Below, piece by piece: positions 34,320-46,398 of a DNA stretch of 64,000 nt (within the stretch, counting starts at the first letter, position 1; every line of letters begins with the position of its first letter). The stretch lies in contig BCIK01000001.1 of NCBI GenBank assembly GCA_039545295.1, positions 62,001 to 126,000 on the forward strand. The letters run 5' to 3'. The notes under the pieces are model-generated. The model saw only the letters and a list, made by a program, of their open reading frames with translations. It was not told the DNA's origin and ran no database searches. The position numbers and the translations under genes were made by a program. Source of the DNA: Udeniomyces pyricola (taxonomy: Eukaryota; Basidiomycota; Tremellomycetes; Cystofilobasidiales; Mrakiaceae).

Positions 34320-37300
34320 ATGGCTGACTTTTACGACGAAGAGATCGAGACTCTCCCCAACCTCTACCAGCCAGAGGGTACGCCACTCGCCCATCCATTC
34401 ATCCATCCGCCCGTTCCTGCCCCAACCCCACTTTCCATCCTTCTCAACCTTGTCTCCATCAGTCTTGCTCACTGTCCCTCTCCCTCTCTTCTCCTCTCGC
34501 TTAACTATCCGCTCCCCGGTCTGGCCATCGCGTCCCCCTCATCGCGTCTCCCTCTCATCTCCTCTTACCCATCACGCCAAATTTCCCTCCAATAGGTGCC
34601 CAGCAGACTTCCGAGATCGTCTCCTCGGCCGATGTCAACGCGTTGCAGGAGCAAGGTGGTGCCGCCCAGCAGGCATTCACCGCTATCCCCGAGGATGTCA
34701 TCAAGTTCATTGTCGGTTTCGCTCGAGCTGGTCAGTTCTTTCAGCTAGTCTCTCAGTCTCTTGCTTCTCTGCTCCGTCGAGTTGGATCGAATCGGACAGA
34801 ACGGGCACCTGGCGACGGCCACGAGAATCTCAAGGGAATTCAACCGGCCTCGTTCTCGAACGCACCTCTGCCTCGCGACGATAGTGACCATGTAGCTCGT
34901 CCAGCTCAGTCCAACGTCTCCCTGCTCGTCCACAGCAGACAACGTATTGAGCCATCGTCTGCGTAGCTAACTCGGCCTGTTCAAACGACACATGTACCTC
35001 TCTCGTCATTCTCCTTCTCGTTGACAGTCAAGGAGAACGACATGCCGGCCATGACGACCGCCTATGAGCGAGGATGGCAGACCCTCACTCAGGCTCACTA
35101 CTCTCAATCCGAGTGGCCCTCGGACGACTTGATCGCTCCTCTCGTCAACAACGGTGCGCAATTCCTTCTGTTTATCCTTCCTCTAGTTAAGATCCTTTTC
35201 CGGTTTAAGACAAAGAAAACACAACTCATTTCCCTTTGCTTGGCTCTTGCACCAACTTCTTCTTTTTTTTTTTTGCGACACCCGCGTAATGTAGACCAAA
35301 TCTTCCTTGCCCTCTACCGAGAGCTCTACTACCGACACGTCTACGCTCGTCTCCGACCCAACATTGATGGTATATATCTCGTTTCCAACGAGTCGACGAA
35401 AAACGAGTTAGGCATCTATCGGTTGTCTAACATAGCCCCTCGCGTCGCTCCTCTCCTCCCCTTGCCTACCTTTGCTCCTTGAACTCTTCTTCTTAGATCG
35501 ATTCCACTCGTACGAGTCCTCGTGCGAGCTCTTCAACTTCCTCCTCAACTCGGACGGACCTGTCTCGCTTGATCTGCCTCCTCAGTGGCTGTGGGACATC
35601 CTTGACGAGTTTATTTACCAGTTCCAGAGCTTTGGCGTTTGGAGGCAGGACTGGAAGGGCAAGAGCGGAGAGGAACTCGGTATCCTTGAGGGAGGCGAGG
35701 GAAGCCAGGTAAGTTGAGGAATCTTTCTGCCCCATGAGCGTCAAAAGCTTAGAGCGCCGGAGGAAGGTGTGCGAGAAGTTGAGGGGTAGGAGAGGTGGAC
35801 GGTTCACCACCGTCAGAATAGGGGATTGGACTGATTGATCGCTTACATCGGCTCGTTCCCATTGCTTCGTCCTTGGTCGTGTCCATCTTAGGTCTGGAGC
35901 TGCTACTCGGTCCTCAACGTCCTTTACTCGCTCATCCAAAAGTCCAAGATTAACGAGCAGTTGGCGGCTGAGAAGGCCGGAGCGTCGCCCGAGGAGATCG
36001 CGTGAGAAACCGGTCTTTTCTCCTTGGTTCCCTTTTTACCTTTTGAATCTCGATCCGCATGAGGCATCTTAGACTGACCACATCATGTTTGTTTCTCTAT
36101 GTTCCATTTTTCCCGTTCGTTCGATCGTCGTTCAGCGAAATTGCCGGCGAGTACGGATCCAAGCCCCTCTACCGAAACCTCGGTTACTTCTCCATCATCT
36201 GCCTCCTCCGAGTGCACGTCCTCTTGGGAGACTTTACTCGTACGTGGCTGTTCTCTCCTTCTTCCTACCACCTTGACCGCCTTGTCTGTGATCGGAAATT
36301 GGTGTCTCCTACCCTGCGTGTTCGCAACCCCCAAAGCTGCGATTCTTGCTTACCAGACTCACTTCCTCTCTTGCCTCCCCCGTATGTCCATCACTAAACC
36401 CATCCTAACACAACCCACACTCAGTTGCTCTCCAGGTCATGGACAACATCCCCTTGACGCGCAAGGCCGAGTTCACCAAGGTCACCGCCTGCCATATCGC
36501 GGTCTACTACTACGTCGGATTCTCGTACATGGCCCTCGGGAGGTACACCGATGCCGCCAACACGTTCGTCTCCATCCTGCGGTACTTCAACAGGATGCAG
36601 CAGTTCCACACGCGATCGTACCAGTATGGTCAGGTGAGGATTTGATGGGTTTTTTTTTCCTCTTTCTTTCTCATTGTTTTCCTCTCCGATCCTGTGACTC
36701 ATCATCCCTTATGTCCTGTCACTTTCTTTCTGCTTTCTGCCTGATTCCTCACTTATTAAAAACACTCCAGGTCAGCAAAATGTGCGATAGGATGTACGCC
36801 CTCCTCGGCATGTGCACCACGCTCTCGCCCGGATCGATTGACGACGCGAGCATCATGCCCATCGTCAAGGAGATGCTCGGTGATAAGCTTACCGAGATGA
36901 CTCGAGGGTACGTTCTGTTCTCTTGAAAAAAAAAAAAAAAAACAAGAAAAAGAAACAGCATAGACAGGGGAGAGAGGGATATGATGTCGAGGGATAGTTG
37001 ACGCGTGTTTGCTCATTTACATTCTTTCATCGTTCTCGCCTTGTTCTCCCTGGACCTTTTTTTTCTTTTCTTTTTTCTTTGGCCATGTTCTCAGAACCGA
37101 CTCCCTCCCCATTTTCACCGACCTCTTCCTCTCCTCTTGTCCCAAGTTCATCTCCGCGAACCCGCCTCCTTACGAGGATGCCGCGCTTTACGCCGCCTAC
37201 ACGTCTGACCCCCCACTCGATGCTCCTGCCCGTCACCTCGAGCTCTTCCTCGCCGACGTTCGAGCTCAAGTGTCGGTCCCGACGACGAGGTCGCTCCTCA

Positions 37301-37894
37301 AACTCTACACCTCGATCGATGCCGCCAAGCTGGGCTCGTTCTTGGACCAGGATGAGGAACGCGTCTTACAGGAGATGATGGTCCTCAAGCAGAATTCGAG
37401 GACGGTCAAGTGGTCGGAAGGAGGACTCTTGCAAGGCAAGAGGGTCGTTAACAACAACATTGACTTTGTCATCGATAACGTGAGTCCTTTTTGTTTCTTC
37501 CTTTTCTTTCTTTTTCTTCTTCTTGTTTTGTTCTTCCAAACACATAGAGCAAGATACTCACCCATCAACCTTTTTTTTTTTCATTTCGTTGTTCTTATAG
37601 GGTCTCATCCAAGTCGCCGAGACGACTGAATCCCGACGGTTCGCGACGCACTTTATCCGCAAAGCCGAAGCGGCTCAGCGGGTCCTCGAGTCGATCCGAT
37701 CGGCTCCTTTGCCCATTGCCAAGTCTACTACCGCCGCGGCGGCGACGGCTACGACGCTTGCTCCGGTGACGGCGGCTTCTGTCGGCCCGTCGGCGGAGAG
37801 CCAGAAGAGGCAACCGGCGGCGGGAAGTGGGAGCTCGAGTGCGAAGGCGAGGAAGGGCGTTTGGGGAAGTGGTGGGTCTAGGGTTATTGTCTAA
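34320..37894 (+). CDS. Translation initiation factor 3 subunit L (eIF3l)
   Basis: PCI-domain subunit of the eIF3 complex, which promotes 40S recruitment of initiator tRNA and mRNA; absent from budding yeast but kept in most fungi. Eleven exons (34320-34377, 34596-34730, 35028-35153, 35295-35369, 35497-35708, 35892-36001, 36136-36239, 36425-36633, 36771-36907, 37095-37479, 37601-37894) give 614 aa. Recognisable blocks: [113 protein letters not shown] and [15 protein letters not shown]. The last exon adds an Ala/Thr/Ser-rich tail of about 60 residues beyond the conserved core. Phases agree at every junction. Confidence 0.95.
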
Positions 37895-38582
37895 AAGAAA
37901 GAAAGAGAAGAAAAAGAAAAAAGAGAAGAAAAAACTTCCCTCACCCTCCCTACAGAAAATGGATTCAAACAACCATCCTGACAAACGAACGAACAGACGG
38001 ACGTGTGAAGAGAGAGGGGTTGGGGGGGGGGGAAGGGGGGGTCGAGAGAGCGAGGAGATAGGGGTCATCATCATATAGATGCTATTTTTTTTCCTTCCTT
38101 CTTGTCACCATCATTCATAGCTTACGCAGCAACCAAAAGAGAAAGAGAAAAAGAATACGAAACAAAAAACCCTCCAGAAAACAGAAAACAGACCAGGAAG
38201 AAAGAGAAGCAGAATTGACTAGAATTAGTCTGGAAGTCAAAGGAGGTCACGTCTGATCTAGCTAGACGCTAGACGCTAGACGTCGCTGGTATACGTAGCT
38301 TATAGCTTGCCCAGTGTTCTCATAGCCTAACGACATATATATAGTTGCTACTTATAGTTCATTCCTTTCTACAAGAAGAGTGTCATATATACATATATAT
38401 ATATATACGGGACTTATGATCTCGTATTCCATCCCGATCCTTATATATTCAACATGTCCTCGAGACCTTTCGTCGATTCAGATCCGGCATAACTACCAAC
38501 CCACTCCTTCACTCATCACAATATATATATAAGCAATAGAAGAAGATCCTCACTCAATCCCATCTCATCCAGCTTTTTTTCT
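37895..38582. other. Convergent intergenic region, eIF3l / NUP133
   Basis: About 690 bases between converging stops. It contains A-rich and GAAA-rich stretches after the eIF3l stop, a short tandem copy of CTAGACG (about 38264-38282), and TATATA tracts near 38334-38405 and 38520. No gene was seen. Confidence 0.4.
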
Positions 38583-41500
38583 TTAATTCACCTCTTCATC
38601 CTCCTCCATCATCAACTCCTCTGTCCCTACAACCCCCTCTTCCTCCTCTTCCTCTTCTCTTCTCCCAACCAACCTCTCAATCTCCCTCGTCCACCCATCC
38701 AACTTCCCCCCTTTCTTCTCATCCAAAAAGCCTTCCAACCGGACGTTCTCCCGTCTGACGTCCTCCCACAAGCGCTCGATCTCGTCCGCTCCCGCCGCTG
38801 GGAACCGGCCGGCGAGTTCAGCGGCCGGTGAAGACGAGGAGGAAAGGGAAAGGGAAACAGAGGTGGTTGGGTTTGGAAGGAGGGCTTGAGAAGGTGTTAG
38901 GATGGGGACGGGCGATCCGATATCTAGTTGAGGTCGACGAGAAGGGAAAGGGGGAGAAGGGGGGGGGGGGGAGGGAAGAGATGAGTCAATCCAAGTTCAA
39001 AGGGATCCAAAGTCACACTATCACCCCTTCAAAGAAAAAGCAATAGAAAGAAGAAGAAGAAAAGAAAAAAACTCCTTCCCCCCCTAACACACGGCCCGCG
39101 AACGCACGTACGTACCTTTCAAGATACTCAGCGTACTAAAAACCGCGGTATTCGCCAAGATCTCCTCGAGCCGTTGATCGGTCAAGTTGCTCGTCGACGC
39201 CAAGGCGGACCATTCGTCTCGGATGAAGAGTCGACGCCAGATGGTGAGCATCGCGAAGCGGGCTCGACCTTCCGGGACGTCCTGATGAAAAAGAGAGAGA
39301 GAGAGAAAGAAAAGGTGGATCGAGAGAGGAGGGATGGTAAGCGGTAAAGATAAGAATGCTGAATGGAGAAAGAGGGGGTTGGAGTATGGGAAGGGAGGGG
39401 AGAAAAGGGAGAAAAGTAACTTACTCTTGCTCGAGAAAGCACGTCGAGGGCACTGGCGTAATCACCGGCTTGATCGCCTTGATTGGCTTTGAGCGTCAAG
39501 AGATCAATCAGGTCTTCGGCCGGAAGAGTTCGACCCGAGACCAGCGCGTTGGCGAGCTTGACAAATAGCTGGAACGATCATCGAGGTGAACAGAGGGAAT
39601 CAAGGGTACATGCATGGAGGAGAGGGGGAGGGGGAGGATTTGAACATTTAGGAAGGTTTAGAAAGATTATGGACACGAAAGAGACAGGACAATCTCGCCG
39701 CTTGACCCCTGCGGAAGCAAGGGGGAAAAGCAACGCAAGAGAGAGAGAGAAAAGAGGAAGGGAGGTGAGGGCAGGAGAACAGACCAAGCACTTACCGCTC
39801 GCAACGCCGGGAGGTCTTGGAGGTTCGGTGCGAGCACATTGGTCGCTTCCTCGACCGAACTCTCGATCGACGACAAGTCAGGCGACGGATTCGACGCGAC
39901 GGCTTCCCGGAAGAGCGTTCGAAGACGTTCGTGGACGCTGATGAGGTCCAGTCGATCGTCGATGCCTTGATCAAACAAAAAAAAAACGAAACAAGAGAAG
40001 AAGAGGAAGAAGAAAAGGACAGGGAAGAAATTCTGTTAGATGGACCGTTGAAGCATGGACTTTCCCAAAGCGCAAGAGAACGACGAAGCCGTCGACTAAA
40101 ATAACTATTTATCAAGTTGAACTACGGGACTGACTATCGAGAACCTTTCGCGAGGCCTCAGACGGTTGGGCTTCTTCCGTTAATTTGACGACCTGGCACA
40201 GCTTACTGATGCTGAGCATGAGCTGTCAAAGGCGCGCACGAGACGATACAATGTATTCAGCGTCAGTGTCTTTCTTGCCAGATGGCAGAAAAAAAAGAAA
40301 GAGAAACAACCACGGGACTTGTTCCCGTCCGCAGTAGTATCCGAACCACCAAACAAAATATAAAGAAGGTGGATCCCCTCTCTAAACGAACCTGCTTATC
40401 TGCCAACTTGGGTTCCTTGTCCGACTCTCTCAGGAGCGACTGAGAAGCGTGCTCGTACCGGCTCGCGGCCAAGTCTTGGATCCACGCGAGACGGGGGTTA
40501 TCGGTCGCGTCGAAGAAGTCAAGAACGAGGTTGCCGTAAATCTCATCTTGCGTGAGGATCGTCTTGAATTTACCTTTGGATGAGAGCGAGTAGGAAGGAG
40601 GACACCAAGAGGGAGGGGAAGGGGGGAAAGGGAAGTCATCTTTTAATGAGGACATCCAGTCGGGGGTCAATCTCACATGAATGCGTTCATGGCCATGAAA
40701 CCCTCACCTTTCTCGATGTACCACGTGTACAGCTGGAAAGCGAACTCCTCCTTGAACTTTTCAATGTAGAACTGAACGCGCGCGTGCGATCCAACGGTCG
40801 GGTCATTGCAGAGTTCGACGAGCGCTCGGAAATCTCGGTGGTGCTCGGCGAGCTCGAACGCTTGGTCCGATCGACCGATCGGGACTAAGAGGAGGAAGGA
40901 AAAAAAAAACAGAGCGAGATGCAGATGAATCAACTTTGGGTGGCAAAATTAATCGGAAGAGAAGAGTGAGATCGAGGCAAGCAAAGAGGAACGTACCAAG
41001 GGCGAGGATGACTCGCGTTCGGACGTTGAAGTACCGATCTTTGAGTGCGATCACTTCGCGATCATTAGATTCGTCCGTTCCGCTCTCCTCGAGGATCCTA
41101 CCCAGCGCAGATGATCCAAAAGAGGTACCCCCTAAGTCAGTGCCGAGCGCCCCTTGTCAAAGGAAGGAAAAAAGAAGACCCGTACAGAGAATTACACTCA
41201 CGTCAAAAGGTATCGAATTCTCTCTTCAAAGCTGACGAACAGCGCTGCGGCCAACTCGCAAAGTTGTTCCTTGAATTCTCTTTGGACCGACTGACCCGAA
41301 CTCAATTCGTTTGCCGCTGCGTTGCCCTTCTCGACAGCGGACGCGCCTCCAAAGCGGACGGGGACTTCATCGAGCGACGAGCCAAACTCCCGGCTTCTCT
41401 CTCGGATGATGGACTCGGTGTAAGAGACGAGGTACTCGAGGGCGTCGACGGTTGACGAGGCGGAAGTCCAGGGCTCGACCAGAGTCTCGGCACGCTCGAT

Positions 41501-44500
41501 GCCGTACTTGGTGTTCGATTCCTCTCGGTGTCGGAAAGCAGCCTTGCATGCAGTCTGACCAAGTGCACCAGCGATGGGAGAAAAGAAAATAGCATGATAG
41601 AAGCAAATCAACATTTCGTTCCCTTTCACGATACGAAAGGAGAAAGATGACTCGTCTGATAGATGGATTAAAGGATGACGCACGAGGAAGATTCGGTTGG
41701 CCTCAAGCAGCCATTTGGAGGTGTTTTCGGTCGTGGTGGACGATTCGAGAGCGACTCGAAGGATCTGCGACGCATGCTCGAGGACGACTCCCAAATCACG
41801 AGGCTACATACACGGCGGAAAGAGTTTCGGATGCGGCGTGAGGGTCAGCGCTGGATGCAACAGAACTAGCAGATAGCTTACAGATAAACGAATGGATGGG
41901 AGTGGACCGACCTTTGTTCGGAAGAAGAGTCGAACAACGTCTTCATTTGAGGCAAATCCATGGGATCGCATGACGGACGAGATAGCGTCCGCAAGTATAC
42001 CCCTAGGTGTACCCGTCAGTGTCTCACCGCTTGAGAGAAGGTAATAGAACAAAAACCAGGACAACAGTTGTCAATTATTGAATTAGTCACTTTTCTCGTT
42101 TCACATCTCCCTCGGATACTAGCTCCATGTGTGGAAGTGTAGAGGACCAAAGATACTTACTTCATGCGCGCGTTTTGGTATGCCCAAAGGTTCGCGCACG
42201 CGCTCAGCTTCTCGGCATCCCACGAGAGCTTACGCCGACTAGACTGAGAAAGCTGTGTGAAACAACATGATGATTAAAAGCAAGAGAGTGGGGGGAGATT
42301 GTTCAACAAAAAGGACAAAGGACCGGTCCAACCGATATCAACGAGACAAGATCTTGTGTTGGGTTCGACCGGTTGAGAAGATAGCGGAGCAAAGAAGCAT
42401 TGGGACGTACTTTGCCTAGCAAACCGTTCTTGCCAATGAACGAAATCAAGGCCCGAAGGCGGTTTTGTCGGTCCGTGATCTGCGATCGCATGTCGAGAAT
42501 CGATCCCAAATTGGAAGAACCTATGAAAGTTGACACCACAAAGGAACAAAGAAGAAAGGAGATTCGTAAGTCGATGCTCGCAGACTTTGGCTGAGATAAC
42601 GAACGTGGGGGGTTAATATGTGACTGACCCGAGGCCAGGATCTCTCCGCTGACTTGCTCGGCTGCCAAGACGAGGTTGCCGTCGTAACCCGAGTAAAGAT
42701 CGAAGGAGAGTGGGTTCTAGATCGTGACAAAGCGGCGAACAAAAATAAAGAAGGGTAAAAAAAAAAACAATGAGTGGCCAGAGATAAAAGAGTAGAGACG
42801 TCGGAGGGCGATATGGCAAAACAAGGAAATGGCTGGAAGCTCACGTCCGAACGATCGCCGAAAAAGATGGCCTGCTCCAGCTTGGACTTGAGGCGCGTGG
42901 TCGCCAGAGAAGCTCGGCTATCAAACACACAAGGAACAAGAAAGAACAGTCATGATCAATCGACGGCCTCGGAGAAAGCTTTACCTGTGCTTTGATGGTT
43001 GAGATCTTGATCATATAAGAGAAAGCGATAAAAGACGAAGGCTTACTCTTTCCTGCCATCTACCTCGCCGACGCGAAGGGTGATAGACACTCCGAGGATA
43101 CCATTTGCCTTGGTGATAACATCAACATCCGTCCTGGAAGCATGCTCGGTTCGAGTCGAGGACGTTGCTGACAGGCCAATGCCGAGGAAGGCGTTGCGAG
43201 CCGAGTGCTTGAGGGAAATCGTCTCTTCGTAAGGCGTCGTGGACGAGAGGGAGACAACTAGGACGGCAGAAGGAAGCGTGATGAATGCAACATCCGAGAA
43301 AGGTGGGATGACAAGCGAGGCTGACGGAAGCGGTCGGGGATCGATATCCTGTGAAGAAAGGGGGAAAAGCGTTTAAAATACAGACTGCCATCGTTCAAAA
43401 CACCCTGCCCACAGAGGCAAGTACGGGGAATCACGCACCATTCGGAAGTCTGTGGCGACGATGCGCTCAACGCTGGCCTCGCCTCCTCCCACTCCACCCG
43501 CTCCAAACTTGACGATTGCAATGGCAAATCGTCGTTTTTCTAGGGTTGAACCGCGACCGCTTGCATTACCAAGCACGCTATCCTCACCATAGGAGACAAG
43601 TACAGCAAGTTCTCCCCGAGTTTCGTCCGCAATGGTCAAGCCGTGAACCTCCAGACTGAGACCAATGCTGTCCTCCTCACCCTCCGTCCCACCGTTGCTG
43701 AGGCGCCTAACGATGGGTTCCCACACGTTTTGTTCCGCTAGGAGCTGAGGCGAACGGGATGAAAGGTTCCATCGCTGAAGAGTACGGGAGACGAGGATGA
43801 AGGCTTCCTTTGAGTTCGAGTTGGGAGCAGAACTCGGAATCGAGATGCAGACGGGAGACGCGTGATCAGACGCGAGGTGAGAAGGGGAAGATCGCGTCGA
43901 AGACGAGCGGAAAAAGGAAAAGAGGGAAGACGAGGACGAGGAGGTTTTAGGGAAAGGCGTAGTAATAAGCTGAGTCCTTCCTGCTGTGTGAGAGATGTTA
44001 AGAGTATGAACGGTGGATTGGGTGGTCGAGAGGAGGTAGAATCCAGGCTGCAATAGTTGAGAAACGAACGCGTCAATCAGTACGCGAGTTCCTATCCTTT
44101 GCCATGTATCATCGACCCGATACGAGAACGATATTGAACGTACCTCAACTTCTGATATCGATGACACTTCTTCTCCGTCGTTGAGACTGCCAACCGACCC
44201 CTCTACAAATCTATCTCCCCCACCGACAAGGGCCTGGCTGATACCCTCCCAAAATCGGATCTGACCCTGGGGTGAGACGACGAGAACGCCCGGCTCGCGA
44301 CCCGCCGGATGCCGGACGAGTTGTGTGAGACACAGAGAGGATGAGGAGGGAAGAGGGAATGGGTAGAGGGTTGGGGACGTGTATGATTTCTGGATATGAC
44401 CGGATAGTAGGGCGGGGGAAACGAGGGAACGCGTCAGGCAAACTCGACGCGACGGGGAATTTGACTGTCCACGGAAACATGCTCTCTGAGGAGTGAGGAC

Positions 44501-45086
44501 ATACTTTGACGTAGTTCCAGATGAAGAGGTACAAGTGTGTTGTAAGAGTGGCAAGACCCGTCTTCTGGTCGAGGTCGGCAGCAAGGGCGGTCGTGTAGAG
44601 GTCTAAGGAAGGTTGATGGAAAGGGTAGACGAGGAGGGGGCGTTGAGCTCGGGATCCGAATCCAAAACCAACACCTTCAGGATGAACTCAGATAGAGACC
44701 GTACCAGCATCCCTCAGGACATCAGCCACCTCGGCTGGGATCTCAGCCTTGCCCGAAACCTCGTGCTTGCCATCCCTAACCCAAACGTTGTCGCCAACTC
44801 TAGTCTCCCTTCCCAGGGCGCTAGTCGAAGGGCCAGCGACGATGGGAGCTGATGAGAGCTCCATGTTCTCATCGATGGAGTTAGGTCCATCTCCTTGGAC
44901 CGAGATGTGATGACGAAGAGAAGATGAGGGGCGAGAGGCGAGGAGGGATGATGTGTTGTAAGAAGCGTCGAGCGATGCGGAGGGCTGGATGGACGGGTGC
45001 TGAAGGGTCGAGGGTGTTGGCGCGGGGGAGGCTGGCACCCTACGTGGAGCACGACGGCGCGGTGTGGCGGGAGTCGAGAATGACAT
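38583..45086 (-). CDS. NUP133: Nucleoporin NUP133
   Basis: Stalk component of the Y-shaped outer-ring complex of the nuclear pore. Twenty exons: 45086-44705, 44602-44505, 44485-44144, 44047-43439, 43348-43047, 42917-42845, 42716-42629, 42520-42411, 42252-42161, 42002-41912, 41803-41684, 41554-41202, 41097-40997, 40884-40708, 40573-40392, 40222-40135, 39965-39796, 39568-39425, 39281-39116, 38923-38583; 1,342 aa. A Ser/Pro-rich start precedes a beta-propeller (LTTHLYLFIWNYVK, PGVLVVSPQGQIRFWE). The alpha-helical half has QNRLRALISFIGKNGLLGK, YIEKFKEEFAFQLYTWYIEKGK and DEIYGNLVLDFF, as in the Nup133/Nup155-like family. The protein ends in an acidic tail with Glu7. The intron between exons 2 and 3 is only 19 bases (44504-44486), so this junction is doubtful and may be mis-modelled. 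The promoter side is interrupted by a scaffold gap. Confidence 0.87.
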
Positions 45087-45140
45087 GGCGAACGGCCAAG
45101 TGAGTAGACGTCAGAAACCTGACGCGCGCGATGGGCGGAA

Positions 45141-45173
<33 letters not shown>

Positions 45174-45273
45174 NNNNNNNNNNNNNNNNNNNNNNNNNNN
45201 NNNNNNNNNNNNNNNNNNNNNNNNNNNNNNNNNNNNNNNNNNNNNNNNNNNNNNNNNNNNNNNNNNNNNNNNN

Positions 45274-45315
<42 letters not shown>

Positions 45316-45560
45316 CGGGGGAGCTAGTGGATGTATGGGCGTGTGGGTGAGGAAGATGTTGAAGAGGCAAGTTGGTTGATTATACAAGACTTGTCACTTT
45401 CTTCAGCTTGACTGATCGATATTCGATTCATGAGAACGAACGAAATCACAATCTATTCCACCCGCATATACTCAGCTTCCTCATCATATATCAGCCTTCC
45501 CTTCCGAACACACATCTATAACCCATCCTCTTCATCACTCCAAACGTATCCGTCTCCCCC
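45087..45560. promoter_or_regulatory. Divergent promoter region NUP133 / ECM15 with a 100-N scaffold gap
   Basis: The region between divergent starts contains exactly 100 N (45174-45273) flanked by about 33 and 42 G. Its true length is unknown. The remaining sequence holds the leaders of both genes. Frames read through the N and G tract are artefacts. Confidence 0.8.
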
Positions 45561-46285
45561 ATGTCTGAGCAGTACGCCGTCGCCGACTTTTGTCTCATCC
45601 CGATGGGCCTCGATGTGCCCTCTGTCGGTCCGCAAATCGCCGAGTGCCAAAAGGTCCTTGAACAGTCTGGCCTGACTTACCAGGTGAGATGTCTCTCTCA
45701 TCAACTCGCATCATCTTGGTTCTCTTCTTCTCTGCTCTCAAGTCGAACTGTTTTTCAAGGCACTCATACCCTAGGCATGTGGGATCGATCCTGATCGGTC
45801 TCCTTGTTTCGTGTCGCGAGTCTCTAGTCAATATCGAACGTCGGACGCCGTTAGGCGCGAGTGCGCGAGCTCCCATCTGACGAAGACTCTCATGCTCACT
45901 TCCCTTTTTCGCCCTTCCCCCTCCCCTTCGCCCTCATGTTGACACTTTAGATGCATGGGTATGGAACCAACCTCGAAGGTAGCTGGTCCGACGTCATGAG
46001 GGTCATCGGTCTTTGCCACGACGCCGTGCACAAGGTGCAACTCTCTCGCCCTCAATCTCCCCTCTTCTTTTCCTTTTCCGTTTCCTTTTCCTTTCTTTTT
46101 CCTTCATTCAGACGCAAAGAACTAACGCAGCTTATGGACATATGTTGTAGATGGGGTGCCCCCGTATCGCGACGGATATCCGTATTGGAACGAGAACCGA
46201 CAAGGTCATCTCCGATGGCCAGGGCAACCTCGGCAAGATCGCTAGGGTCGAGAGTCTCCTCGCCGCGGACCAGAACAAGGCATAA
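45561..46285 (+). CDS. ECM15: ECM15-like protein, UPF0045 / thiamine-binding fold
   Basis: Small ferredoxin-like protein of the MTH1187/YkoF-type family; yeast Ecm15 and bacterial relatives bind thiamine-like ligands, but the cellular role is unsettled. Three exons (45561-45683, 45951-46034, 46151-46285) give 113 aa, the normal size. The sequence shows ADFCLIPMGLDVPSVGPQIAECQKVLEQSGLTY, then MHGYGTNLEGSWSDVMRVIGLCHDAVHKMG and PRIATDIRIGTRTDK, the order of conserved blocks in the family. It converges on the PLP homeostasis gene with only 113 bases between stops. Confidence 0.92.
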
Positions 46286-46398
46286 ACCGCCCCCCAACAG
46301 ACTCAAAGAACCGTCAAAGATTGTATGCTTCGCTTCACGTTTCTCAAGCCGGCTGTGAGCTTTTGGCAAGAGGCATCTGATCCATCTGGTGCTGCAAG

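Noticed and set aside
40673..40708. Extension of NUP133 exon 14 to EGFMAMNAFM
   Set aside because: The downstream donor gives the wrong phase for the next conserved exon. The donor at 40707 joins YIEKG to KFKTIL in frame.
45040..45387. Poly-Pro/poly-Gly frames reading through the N run
   Set aside because: They depend on G homopolymers and 100 undetermined bases, so they are artefacts.
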